From assembly GCF_025154075.1 (NCBI RefSeq), contig NZ_JAOAMU010000001.1, positions 851,527 through 915,526 of the forward strand: a stretch of DNA of 64,000 nt, written 5' to 3'. The stretch comes from Chryseobacterium herbae (GTDB taxonomy: Bacteria; Bacteroidota; Bacteroidia; Flavobacteriales; Weeksellaceae). The stretch's first letter is position 1. Each line of letters starts with the position of its first letter. Both the position numbers and the translations under genes were made by a program. The notes under the pieces were generated by a model that was not told the origin of the DNA, did no database searches, and worked only from the letters and a program-made list of their open reading frames with translations. This document shows positions 32,965-40,882 of this stretch, piece after piece.

Positions 32965-34752
32965 TTAAACATTGATGTTTTTATAACTTATCTGAACCAA
33001 AACCCCGGGTTCATCTTTTTTATCGGTGACTTTACATTGAATATCCTGACGATACAGGTCATTAAGAAGTTTGATTCTTTCGAGGGTATTTTTCATCCCA
33101 CGCCCTTCTCTGGTCTTCTGGTGATGGGTCTTTTGCTTTTTGCTTTCTTCGATCCCAATTCCGTTGTCTTCGATGGTGATTTTTAAATGCTGATCTTCTT
33201 TTTCAAAACTTAATTTCAAAAATCCTTTGTCGCTTCTGTAGCGCAATCCGTGCCATACCGCATTTTCAAGGAACGGCTGAACGAGCATTCCGGGAACTTT
33301 CAGGTTTTGCATATTCAGGCTTTCATCTACGTCAATTTCGTAATCGAATTTATCCGAAAAACGTGTTTTCTCCAAGGCAAGATAATTCTGAAGCAAGTCC
33401 AGCTCCTGTTGGAAAGGAATAAAATCTTCAGCGGAGTTTTCCATCACGCCACGCATCAGTTTTGAGAATTTCGTTAAATACTGATTGGCTTCCAGTTCGT
33501 TATTCGTCGAGATAAAATGATTAACACTGTTTAAGCTGTTAAAAATAAAATGCGGATTCATTTCACGGCGCAGCGACTGTAAAGCTATTTTTTTATTTTT
33601 GATCTGAACTTTCTTCAGCATTCTGAAAATAAAGATAATCAGTCCGGTCAATACAACCAGAACCCCGATCAGGCTGGAATTAAAAACATTCTTCTTACGG
33701 ATAAGCTGATCTTTCAACTCTTTTTCTTTTTCAAGCTGAGAAATTCTCTGCTCGGTATCTTCCAGTATTTTATTATCAATCAGGCTTCTGTCCTTAGACA
33801 CAATATCCGGAAGTTTCCCCAGGAAATCACGGTACAGCGAAACTGAAGCCTCCGTATTTCCTGTTATGCTGTACAGACTGTCCAGTCTTTTTACACTTTT
33901 CTGAGCTTCCAGCGTGTGCCCTTTTTCCAAAGCGATTCCGTAGGCATTTTTTAATAATACCACGGCTTCTTCCGGATCATTTTTCTTAATATAAATATCA
34001 GCCAGTTCCTGGATCTGGTTGACTTTTTCCTGAGAATTTTCTTTGACAAAATCTTCTTTCAGGACTTTCTTTTTAGCTTCAATGGCTTTGTCAAAATTCC
34101 TGTTTTCAACATAGAAATTGGTCAGTTTCTGATTGATTTCCAATGCCTGTTGCGGGGCTTCTTTTTTGGAAATAGCATACGCACTGTTGAGGTTTTCTTC
34201 TGCTCTGGGAATATCTTTCTGCTGTATATTCACCTCTGCCATCTGGCTGTAGCTTGCTGCCAGATCACCTTTATCTTTTGTTTTAAGACCCAGATTGATG
34301 TTATCCTGAATGGCCTCTACTTTCTGTTCAGCGTTGGGAGAAGAAAGTCTGGCAGCATCATTGGTGTTTACGGCTCTGTTTTTTTCGCTATAACTGATCT
34401 CGGCTGCCCTATTGTAATTACTGATAGCCGGCGTTATTTTATTCTGCTTTTCCTGTGACTGGGCAATTCTTCTGGTAACGGATTCCAGATTTTTTTTGTC
34501 GTTAAGATTTTTGTAAATGGCTCTTGCTTTCGCCAAAAACTCTTCACTTTTGGCATAATTTCCCTGGTTGTAATAATCGTTGGCAATGCCTACATAAGAA
34601 TCAGCCACGCCTTTATTGTCATTATTATCTACTGCTTTTTTCAGTCTTGCCGCAGATTTATAAGCTTGGGTAACCCGTGTAGAATCTTGTGCTGTACAGA
34701 AGTTTCCTGCAGCAAGAATGAAAATAAAGAGTATTTTAAAAATTAATTTCAC
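32965..34752 (-). CDS. TPR-containing sensor histidine kinase (PF06580 type)
   Basis: About 595 residues from a GTG at 34752, which begins the signal-like sequence VKLIFKILFIFILAAGNFCTAQ; a longer frame from 34836 would hide this signal and overlap the 34810 repeat site. A periplasmic helical region of TPR-like repeats, with recurrent Ala/Tyr at repeat spacing and GxYAKSEEFL-type units, is followed by one membrane helix (GVLVVLTGLIIFIF). Then come the LytS-type H-box REMNPHFIFNSLNS, the N-box ENAVWHGL and DNGIGI. It is expected to pair with the LytTR regulator at 30109 and is divergent from the amidohydrolase gene. Confidence 0.9.
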   Translation of the reverse strand: MKLIFKILFIFILAAGNFCTAQDSTRVTQAYKSAARLKKAVDNNDNKGVADSYVGIANDYYNQGNYAKSEEFLAKARAIYKNLNDKKNLESVTRRIAQSQEKQNKITPAISNYNRAAEISYSEKNRAVNTNDAARLSSPNAEQKVEAIQDNINLGLKTKDKGDLAASYSQMAEVNIQQKDIPRAEENLNSAYAISKKEAPQQALEINQKLTNFYVENRNFDKAIEAKKKVLKEDFVKENSQEKVNQIQELADIYIKKNDPEEAVVLLKNAYGIALEKGHTLEAQKSVKRLDSLYSITGNTEASVSLYRDFLGKLPDIVSKDRSLIDNKILEDTEQRISQLEKEKELKDQLIRKKNVFNSSLIGVLVVLTGLIIFIFRMLKKVQIKNKKIALQSLRREMNPHFIFNSLNSVNHFISTNNELEANQYLTKFSKLMRGVMENSAEDFIPFQQELDLLQNYLALEKTRFSDKFDYEIDVDESLNMQNLKVPGMLVQPFLENAVWHGLRYRSDKGFLKLSFEKEDQHLKITIEDNGIGIEESKKQKTHHQKTREGRGMKNTLERIKLLNDLYRQDIQCKVTDKKDEPGVLVQISYKNINV

Positions 34753-34809
34753 GGATTTCAGATCTTTAATGCAAAGTAAGTAAAACTTTAGGTATCCTTT
34801 TCTATTCTT

Positions 34810-34840
34810 TACCAAGTCAAAACTCCACTTCACCAAGTCT
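34810..34840 (+). promoter_or_regulatory. Paired ACCAAGT repeat site 1
   Basis: TACCAAGT (34810-34817) and CACCAAGT (34831-34838) are 21 bases apart, followed by CT. It lies between the kinase and amidohydrolase genes. Probable binding site of a LytTR regulator, by spacing. Confidence 0.6.
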
Positions 34841-34915
34841 GCTCCTTCAAAGAATCAATCCACTGATTTTTGAACGGTTCTGAAATTATATACCACAGAA
34901 GCGTGAGTCTTTCTT

Positions 34916-34923
34916 TATATTTG
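34916..34923 (+). promoter_or_regulatory. -7 element of amidohydrolase promoter
   Basis: TATATTTG, a full match to TAnnTTTG, 23 bases before the ATG at 34947. No -33 TTG at 19 bases. Confidence 0.5.
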
Positions 34924-34946
34924 TAGGACGATTTTACACCAAAATT

Positions 34947-36701
34947 ATGAATAAAAAACTCCGGATTATACTTGTAGCTTTATTTTGTGCAGGCGGTTTC
35001 CATGCACAGATCTACATTCAGAATGTAACGGTGGCCGATGTGGTTCATAAAAAAATGATTCCGGGCCAGACTGTTATCATGACAGGTAAAACCATTACCG
35101 CGGTAAAACCCAGCAAGCAGATCAAAATTCCTCAGAATTCCCACGTCATCAATGGTGAAGGTAAATTTCTGATTCCCGGCATGACGGATTCACACGTTCA
35201 CTTTTTCCAAAGCGGAGGTTTGTATACGAGACCGGATGCCCTTGATCTCAGAAAACATGTTCCCTACGAAAAAGAGATCAGCTGGAGCCACAGTCATATG
35301 GAAGATCTTATGCAACGTTACCTTAAAATGGGAATTACTTCAGTTATTGATCCGGGAGCAACTTATAATTTATTGAAACTTCGAGATTCTCTAAAAGTCA
35401 ATGAGCGTCTTCCTTCAGTCTATATGTCCGGACCACTGATTACGACCTATGAGCCTGAAGTTTTTAAAAACCTCAATAAAAATGAACCTTTCAGGCTGCT
35501 TACGTCCATTGATGATGCTAAAAAGCTGGTACAGGAACAGATTCCCTACAAACCAGACTTCATCAAAATATGGTACATCATCACGGGAGATGCCAATAAA
35601 AAGGAAGAACAGACGAAGAAGCTGGAGCCAACAATAAAAGCAGTGATTGATGAGGCCCACAGAAATAATTTAAAGGTCGCCATTCACGCTACAGAGCGCT
35701 TAACCGCGGAAACGGCAGTCCTGAACGGTGCCGATTTTCTGGTTCATAATATAGAAGACGAAATTGTTTCTGATGATTTTGTAAAACTTTTAAAATCAAA
35801 AAAAGTCATTGTAAGTCCTACCCTTACAGTCATGGATAATTATTATGACACTTATGGACAAAAGAAAGTTTACAATACCTATGAACTGGAAAACTCCAAT
35901 CCTGAAAGCATCGGCTCTATGTATGACCTGAAGCATCTTACGCAAACCTCAGATTCTGCGATGCTCAATAAACGTAAAGTCCGGTTCAGTGATCCTAAGA
36001 TCAAAGCCTACATTTCAAAAACAGACTCTATCCGAAAAGTCAATCTCAAAAAACTGGCTGATGGAGGTGTAATGCTTGCTGCCGGTACCGATGCCGGAAA
36101 TATAGGAACCCAGCACGCGTCATCCTTTCTCGCAGAACTTAAAGCGATGAAAGAAAGTGGGATGAATGAATGGCAGATCCTTCAGTCGGCGACTATCATT
36201 CCGGCGAAGATCCTTAATAAAGACAATGAATACGGCAGCATAGAAGCAGGCAAAACAGCCGATTTTGTTCTTCTCAATGCCAATCCGATAGACAATCTGG
36301 ATAACCTTACAAAAATCGATATGGTGATGAAAAACGGATTGCCTGTAGATCTGGCAAAAATTGTAAAAGTAACACCGGAATCTCTGGCTCAACAACAGCT
36401 CAATGCTTATAATGCGAGAAATATTGAAGCTTTTCTGGAGCCTTATGCAGACGATGTGGAGCTTTATATGTTCCCCGGAAAGCTTATGAGCAAAGGAAAA
36501 GAAGCCATGAGAAAAACCTATTCCGCTATGTTTGAAAAATATCCGGATCTGCACTGCGAGATCAAACAGAGGATTGTCAATCTGAATACGGTTATTGATA
36601 AAGAGAGCGTTTCAGGGCTGAGACTTGGTGTAAAGACCGAAGCGACTGCTATTTATGAGATTAAAAACGATAAAATTTCGAAGGTTTACTTTATTTATTA
36701 A
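34947..36701 (+). CDS. Secreted amidohydrolase with C-terminal NTF2/SnoaL-like domain
   Basis: A 584-residue exported enzyme. The signal peptide ends GGFHAQ. The metal-dependent amidohydrolase barrel (about 25-470) has HxH at His83/His85 (TDSHVHFF), the Lys in FIKIWYII, His in VAIHATER, His in FLVHNIED, and the Asp in LAAGTDAGN. The last 110 residues (from about 475) look like an NTF2/SnoaL fold (NAYNARNIEAFLEPYADDV). This combination is unusual to me. The substrate is unknown; periplasmic imidazolonepropionase-like or prolidase-like enzymes are possible. Preceded by ACCAAGT site 1 and followed by a terminal-inverted-repeat element. Confidence 0.87.
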   Translation: MNKKLRIILVALFCAGGFHAQIYIQNVTVADVVHKKMIPGQTVIMTGKTITAVKPSKQIKIPQNSHVINGEGKFLIPGMTDSHVHFFQSGGLYTRPDALDLRKHVPYEKEISWSHSHMEDLMQRYLKMGITSVIDPGATYNLLKLRDSLKVNERLPSVYMSGPLITTYEPEVFKNLNKNEPFRLLTSIDDAKKLVQEQIPYKPDFIKIWYIITGDANKKEEQTKKLEPTIKAVIDEAHRNNLKVAIHATERLTAETAVLNGADFLVHNIEDEIVSDDFVKLLKSKKVIVSPTLTVMDNYYDTYGQKKVYNTYELENSNPESIGSMYDLKHLTQTSDSAMLNKRKVRFSDPKIKAYISKTDSIRKVNLKKLADGGVMLAAGTDAGNIGTQHASSFLAELKAMKESGMNEWQILQSATIIPAKILNKDNEYGSIEAGKTADFVLLNANPIDNLDNLTKIDMVMKNGLPVDLAKIVKVTPESLAQQQLNAYNARNIEAFLEPYADDVELYMFPGKLMSKGKEAMRKTYSAMFEKYPDLHCEIKQRIVNLNTVIDKESVSGLRLGVKTEATAIYEIKNDKISKVYFIY

Positions 36702-36713
36702 ACTTAATTTTTG

Positions 36714-36839
36714 AACCATTAAGATTCTTGTTAAGCTTTTAAGAATATTAAGTTTTAGCTTCGCTTTAAGACGTATAGCTTAAAAAATCATTTGATTTTT
36801 TCTTAACTAACCTTATATCCTTCATTGATCTTAATGGTT
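36714..36839. repeat. MITE-like element with AACCATTAAGAT ends, copy 2
   Basis: The ends AACCATTAAGAT (36714-36725) and ATCTTAATGGTT (36828-36839) are perfect inverted repeats of 12 bases. The interior nearly matches 7903-8026, including AATCATTTGATT. No coding capacity. Confidence 0.78.
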
Positions 36840-36860
36840 TAAAACGTTTTAAAAAGCTTG

Positions 36861-36892
36861 AAAAGGCGATTCTCACGGGGATCGTCTTTTTT
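36861..36892 (+). terminator. Terminator after amidohydrolase gene
   Basis: GGCGAT (36865-36870) and ATCGTC (36881-36886) pair, allowing wobble, and a T run follows. Confidence 0.65.
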
Positions 36893-36901
36893 ATGGGCAT
36901 C

Positions 36902-36932
36902 CACCAAGTGAAAACCTCATTTCACCAAGTCT
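36902..36932 (+). promoter_or_regulatory. Paired ACCAAGT repeat site 2
   Basis: CACCAAGT at 36902-36909 and at 36923-36930, 21 bases apart. The second copy ends 27 bases before TAATTTTAC (36958-36966), a likely -7 element, and 59 bases before the ATG at 36990. Confidence 0.7.
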
Positions 36933-36989
36933 CTTTATTTTGGGTTTCGGATCGCGGTAATTTTACATCAGAATTTAAAACAAGAAATT

Positions 36990-37664
36990 ATGAAATTGAG
37001 ACATTTTTTATTGATCGGAATCTTTACCCTGGGAAGTTTTGTGAATGCACAGGAAGTAAAGAAAAATGCAATTGAAGTTACAGGTATTGCAGAAATGGAA
37101 ATAGAACCGGATGAAATCATCTTTAGCGTAGGCATTAAAGCAGATAACAAAAACGATCTGGCTGATAATGAAAAGAAACTGTTTGAAACCTTGAAGAATG
37201 GAGGCGTGAAAAACGAAGACATCAAATTCAAATCCATGTACCAGAATGCATATGCTAAAAATGGAAAATTCACGAAAAGCTACCAGTTCAAAGTCAATAC
37301 GAAAGCGAACATCAGCAAAATATTTGAAGACCTCAACCAGAAATGGGTAAGCAACCTGAATGTTTCAGAAGTGAAGAACACTAAAATAGCGGACTTCAGA
37401 AAAACAATTAAGATCAATGCATTAAAAGCAGCCAAAGAAAAGGCAGATTATCTGTTGGAAAGCATGGGTAAAAAAACCGGAGCTCCGTTAGAAATCATCG
37501 AAATTGAAGACTACACCAGCGATATGGTTCTTCCTGTAGCTTATAAAAGAAATCTGGGAAGTATGCAGATGGAAGCAGCAGATGCCGCGGTAGATTTTTC
37601 TTTTGACAATATCGAAAATATCAAGCTGAAATACAGCATCAAAACAAGATACGAAATCCTTTAG
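36990..37664 (+). CDS. SIMPL domain (DUF541) secreted protein
   Basis: A 224-residue periplasmic protein with signal peptide MKLRHFLLIGIFTLGSFVNA and a full SIMPL/DUF541 domain. Typical segments are NAIEVTGIAEMEIEPDEIIFSVGI at the start and ALKAAKEKADYLLESMG in the middle. E. coli YggE is a relative linked to oxidative stress tolerance, and others form oligomers in the envelope; the exact role is unknown. It is transcribed alone, with ACCAAGT site 2 upstream and a terminator after it. Confidence 0.9.
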   Translation: MKLRHFLLIGIFTLGSFVNAQEVKKNAIEVTGIAEMEIEPDEIIFSVGIKADNKNDLADNEKKLFETLKNGGVKNEDIKFKSMYQNAYAKNGKFTKSYQFKVNTKANISKIFEDLNQKWVSNLNVSEVKNTKIADFRKTIKINALKAAKEKADYLLESMGKKTGAPLEIIEIEDYTSDMVLPVAYKRNLGSMQMEAADAAVDFSFDNIENIKLKYSIKTRYEIL

Positions 37665-37682
37665 AATTAACAGATTTAAGAG

Positions 37683-37712
37683 ACAGTCCGAAAGGGCTGT
37701 TTTTCTTTTTTC
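37683..37712 (+). terminator. Terminator after SIMPL gene
   Basis: ACAGTCC (37683-37689) and GGGCTGT (37694-37700) around GAAA, then TTTTCTTTTTT. Confidence 0.85.
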
Positions 37713-37729
37713 AGGCTGATTATTAAGCT

Positions 37730-37760
37730 CACCAAGTGAAAGTCAGGTTTCACCAAGTCT
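37730..37760 (+). promoter_or_regulatory. Paired ACCAAGT repeat site 3
   Basis: CACCAAGT at 37730-37737 and 37751-37758, 21 bases apart. TAATTTTAC (37786-37794) follows after 27 bases and the ATG at 37818 after 59, exactly as in site 2. Confidence 0.7.
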
Positions 37761-37817
37761 CCTCATTTCCAGCCTTAAATAGGGATAATTTTACTACAGG
37801 AATTAAAATAATACACT

Positions 37818-39419
37818 ATGAAACGCTATTTATTACTACTCATCGCATTTTCTGTTTCATTTTTAAAAGGACAGGAAATCAAGAAGGAAATTGAAGTGAA
37901 ACAGGCCACTGTCTTTCTTCAAGGCGCCAAAGTTTTCGGAAGTACTTCCGTTACCCTACAGAAAGGAAGAAATATGGTGAGAATCATCAACCTTCCCAAC
38001 AATCTGGATGAAAACACCTACAAGATCAATCTTGAAAAAAATACAACGCTTCTTTCCATCACGCCACAGAGCAATTTTCTGAAAGATGAAGATTTCTCTG
38101 CAGGAGAAAAGAAACTGGATGATGAAAGAAAAAAATTACAGAGACAGGTCAATTTACTGAAAATTCAGATCAAGAACCTGACGGGGGAGCAGAATATCAT
38201 TAATGACAATTTAAAGATCTCTACCAATGATAAATCTACTCCACAGGAACAGCTGATCAAACTGACTGAGTTTTACAGAAAAAGAATGCTGGAAATTGAC
38301 AACCAGGTTTTTGTTCTGAATGAGCAGAAAATGGTTTTGGATGAAGGTATTGCCAAGATCAGCAATCAGTTTGCAGAAGAACAGACAAACAAAAATACCA
38401 ACAGAAAAGAACTTCTTCTGGAAATCCTTGCAGATAATGAAACGAATCTGAACCTAGGCGTAAGCTATATCGTTTCTGATGCAGGCTGGGTTCCATCTTA
38501 TGATCTTCGTGCAGAATCGGTAAAGAAACCTCTTGAAATGATTTATAAAGGAAAAATTTATCAGAAAACCGGCCAGGACTGGAAAAATGTCAAACTGTTT
38601 GTTTCGACCTACAGACCTTCTTACAATCAGGACAGACCTATTCTTTCTCCGCTTTATGTGGCTGAATATACGCCACACAATGCACAGGCTGAAACCGCTA
38701 ATTACAGATTGAGCGCAGCTGCAAAAGAAGTGAATTCTTATCAGATGAGAGATGAAGTGCTGGTTACACCAAGTCAAGTACCTATAGCAACCGTTTCAGA
38801 TAGTCAGATGAATGTCATTTATGAGCTTAATTACAACCAAACGATCCTAAGTCAGGAAAAAGAACAATATGTGATCCTTGATAAAAAACAAATCGATGCC
38901 ACTTACAAATACCACACTGTTCCAAAACTGAACAACCAGGTATTCCTGATGGCATTTATTAAAAACTGGCAGAATCTTAATCTGATCTCGGGAGAAGCCA
39001 ATATCTATTTTGAAGATAATTATATCGGAAAAACCAGTATTACAAGCAATTATGTAAAGGATGAATTCCCTATTTCTCTGGGTGTAGATGAGAGAATTAC
39101 CGTAAAAAGAATCAAACTGGAGGATAAAACATCTCAGAAAAACTTCAACAGCAATAAGTGGGAAACAGAATCCTTCCAGATCAGCATCAGAAACAACACC
39201 AAAGAAAGCATTGAGTTGGAAATCCTGGATCAGCTTCCAATCAGCGAAAACTCTAAAATTCAGGTTAAGGCCTTAGAAATTGGAAACGGAAGTTTTGATG
39301 AGAAGACGGGAAGCATTCTTTGGAAAAGAAACATCGGCAGTGGTAGTTCGGACAAGATCAATTTCTCTTATGAGGTGAAGTATCCGAAAGAAATGCAGAT
39401 TCAATATTACAGCAGATAA
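37818..39419 (+). CDS. Mucoidy-inhibitor MuiA-like protein (DUF4140/DUF4139)
   Basis: A 533-residue secreted protein. The signal peptide ends SFLKGQ. The N-terminal DUF4140 domain reads VKQATVFLQGAKVFGSTSV, a coiled coil lies at about 95-190, and a C-terminal DUF4139 beta domain begins near NLNLGVSYIVSDAGWVPSYD. The name comes from a mucoidy inhibitor; molecular function is unknown. Probably in one transcript with the vWA gene 18 bases downstream. The promoter region repeats the layout seen upstream of the SIMPL gene. Confidence 0.87.
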   Translation: MKRYLLLLIAFSVSFLKGQEIKKEIEVKQATVFLQGAKVFGSTSVTLQKGRNMVRIINLPNNLDENTYKINLEKNTTLLSITPQSNFLKDEDFSAGEKKLDDERKKLQRQVNLLKIQIKNLTGEQNIINDNLKISTNDKSTPQEQLIKLTEFYRKRMLEIDNQVFVLNEQKMVLDEGIAKISNQFAEEQTNKNTNRKELLLEILADNETNLNLGVSYIVSDAGWVPSYDLRAESVKKPLEMIYKGKIYQKTGQDWKNVKLFVSTYRPSYNQDRPILSPLYVAEYTPHNAQAETANYRLSAAAKEVNSYQMRDEVLVTPSQVPIATVSDSQMNVIYELNYNQTILSQEKEQYVILDKKQIDATYKYHTVPKLNNQVFLMAFIKNWQNLNLISGEANIYFEDNYIGKTSITSNYVKDEFPISLGVDERITVKRIKLEDKTSQKNFNSNKWETESFQISIRNNTKESIELEILDQLPISENSKIQVKALEIGNGSFDEKTGSILWKRNIGSGSSDKINFSYEVKYPKEMQIQYYSR

Positions 39420-39437
39420 CCAATAAAAAATAGCACT

Positions 39438-40634
39438 ATGACAACTTTAAAAATCTTAGCAATGACAGCCGTTACCGCTTTTTTAAGCTCCGGCAGTTTT
39501 TCAGACATCCGCTGTTCAAACAGCACGACAACAGACAGAGCAGCATTGGTACAAAATGCTTCTGTCCCTGAAACACCAACGCCATCAAAGGACAATAAAA
39601 TCCAGGTTGCCCTTCTGCTGGACACTTCCAACAGTATGGACGGATTGATTGATCAGGCTAAATCCAGGCTTTGGAATATTGTGAACACATTGACCACACT
39701 GAAGTACAACGGAAAGGCTCCACAAGTGGAAATTGCTCTTTATGAGTACGGGAATGATGGCATTCGTGATGAAAATTACATCCGCCAGGTTACTCCACTT
39801 ACCCAGGATCTCGATCTGGTTTCCGAGAAATTATTTGCTCTGAGAACCAATGGCGGTAATGAATATTGCGGTGCTGTGATCCGTGACGCCTCGATGAATC
39901 TGAGCTGGGATGGCAACGAAAAAAGCATGAAACTGATCTATATTGCCGGTAATGAACCGTTCGACCAGGGAAAAGTGAATTACAAAGAAGTGATCACCAA
40001 AGCCAAAAACAAAAATATCTATACCAATACCATTTTCTGCGGAAGCAGAGAAGAAGGATCCCAAACCTTCTGGCAGAACGGAGCGGTTGTAGGTGGCGGG
40101 AAATATTTCAATATCGACAGCGACAGAAAAGTAATTTACATTGAAACACCTTATGATGTAAGAATCTCAGAATGCAACACCAAGCTGAATGACACCTACA
40201 TTTTCTACGGAAATCACGGCTCTGAATATAAGCTTAAGCAGGCTGCTCAGGACAGGAATGCCGAAGTACAATCGGTTTCCAATTATGTTGAAAGAACCGT
40301 TGCTAAGTCTAAGAAGAATGCTTATAAAAATGATCACTGGGACTTGGTGGACAAAACAGAAAAAGATGCAGGATTTATCGCCACAGTAAAAGATGATGCA
40401 CTTCCGGCTGAACTGAAAGGCAAAAGCAAGGAAGAAATTAAAAAAGCGGTTGCTGTGAAATCTGCAGAGCGCAGTAAAATCCAGAAGGAGATTGAAGAGC
40501 TATCTAAAAAACGTCAGGAATACATTGATACCGAAATGAAAAAACGGGGAAATGCAGATTCCGACGACCTTGGAAAAGCAATTGAAAGGTCTATTCTGGA
40601 GCAGGCAAAAACGAGTGGATATACTTCGAAATAG
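39438..40634 (+). CDS. Secreted von Willebrand factor A domain protein
   Basis: A 398-residue protein. A signal-like N-terminus (MTTLKILAMTAVTAFLSSG) is followed by a vWA domain (about 52-240) with MIDAS motif DTSNSMDG in VALLLDTSNSM and a conserved Asp later. The C-terminal third is charged and helical, with likely coiled coil (KSKEEIKKAVAVKSAERSK). vWA domains mediate metal-dependent protein contacts, so this may be a scaffold for envelope proteins. Co-transcribed with the MuiA-like gene. Confidence 0.87.
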   Translation: MTTLKILAMTAVTAFLSSGSFSDIRCSNSTTTDRAALVQNASVPETPTPSKDNKIQVALLLDTSNSMDGLIDQAKSRLWNIVNTLTTLKYNGKAPQVEIALYEYGNDGIRDENYIRQVTPLTQDLDLVSEKLFALRTNGGNEYCGAVIRDASMNLSWDGNEKSMKLIYIAGNEPFDQGKVNYKEVITKAKNKNIYTNTIFCGSREEGSQTFWQNGAVVGGGKYFNIDSDRKVIYIETPYDVRISECNTKLNDTYIFYGNHGSEYKLKQAAQDRNAEVQSVSNYVERTVAKSKKNAYKNDHWDLVDKTEKDAGFIATVKDDALPAELKGKSKEEIKKAVAVKSAERSKIQKEIEELSKKRQEYIDTEMKKRGNADSDDLGKAIERSILEQAKTSGYTSK

Positions 40635-40882
40635 TTTTAAGAATGGTAGCTTTTCTGCGTGTACTGGTGGCTTCGAGTGCCTCAGCCACCAGTTTGTCAT
40701 CCTTAGAAATTCTTGTATATCTTAATTAAAGTTTACATCTTATCTTTAATCTTGATTCAAATCTTAATCTACTCCTGGTGGCTGAGGCCCTCGAAGCCAC
40801 CAGTTCCTTTCTATCTTAACCTTAATCTCAATTTTATTTTTCATACCTCTGGTGGCCGAGTTTTCCGAAGCCACCAGTTTTT
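40635..40882. repeat. Three REP-like units between convergent genes
   Basis: 29-base units at 40664-40692 (forward), 40775-40803 (reverse) and 40849-40877 (reverse, more diverged: CTGGTGGCCGAGTTTTCCGA). Each can form a hairpin through GGTGGC and GCCACC. Between them lie AT-rich strings with repeated CTTAATCT. Confidence 0.8.

Noticed and set aside
36893..37075. 60-residue frame before the SIMPL gene
   Set aside because: It starts inside the terminator tail and overlaps the paired repeat site and the signal peptide of the real gene in another frame.
38766..38774. Further ACCAAGT string inside the MuiA-like gene
   Set aside because: It is a single copy in coding sequence with no partner 21 bases away.
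40664..40877. Three spaced 29-base repeats as a CRISPR array
   Set aside because: Units are in mixed orientation, spacers differ in length (82 and 45 bases), and no cas gene is near. They are REP-like palindromes.
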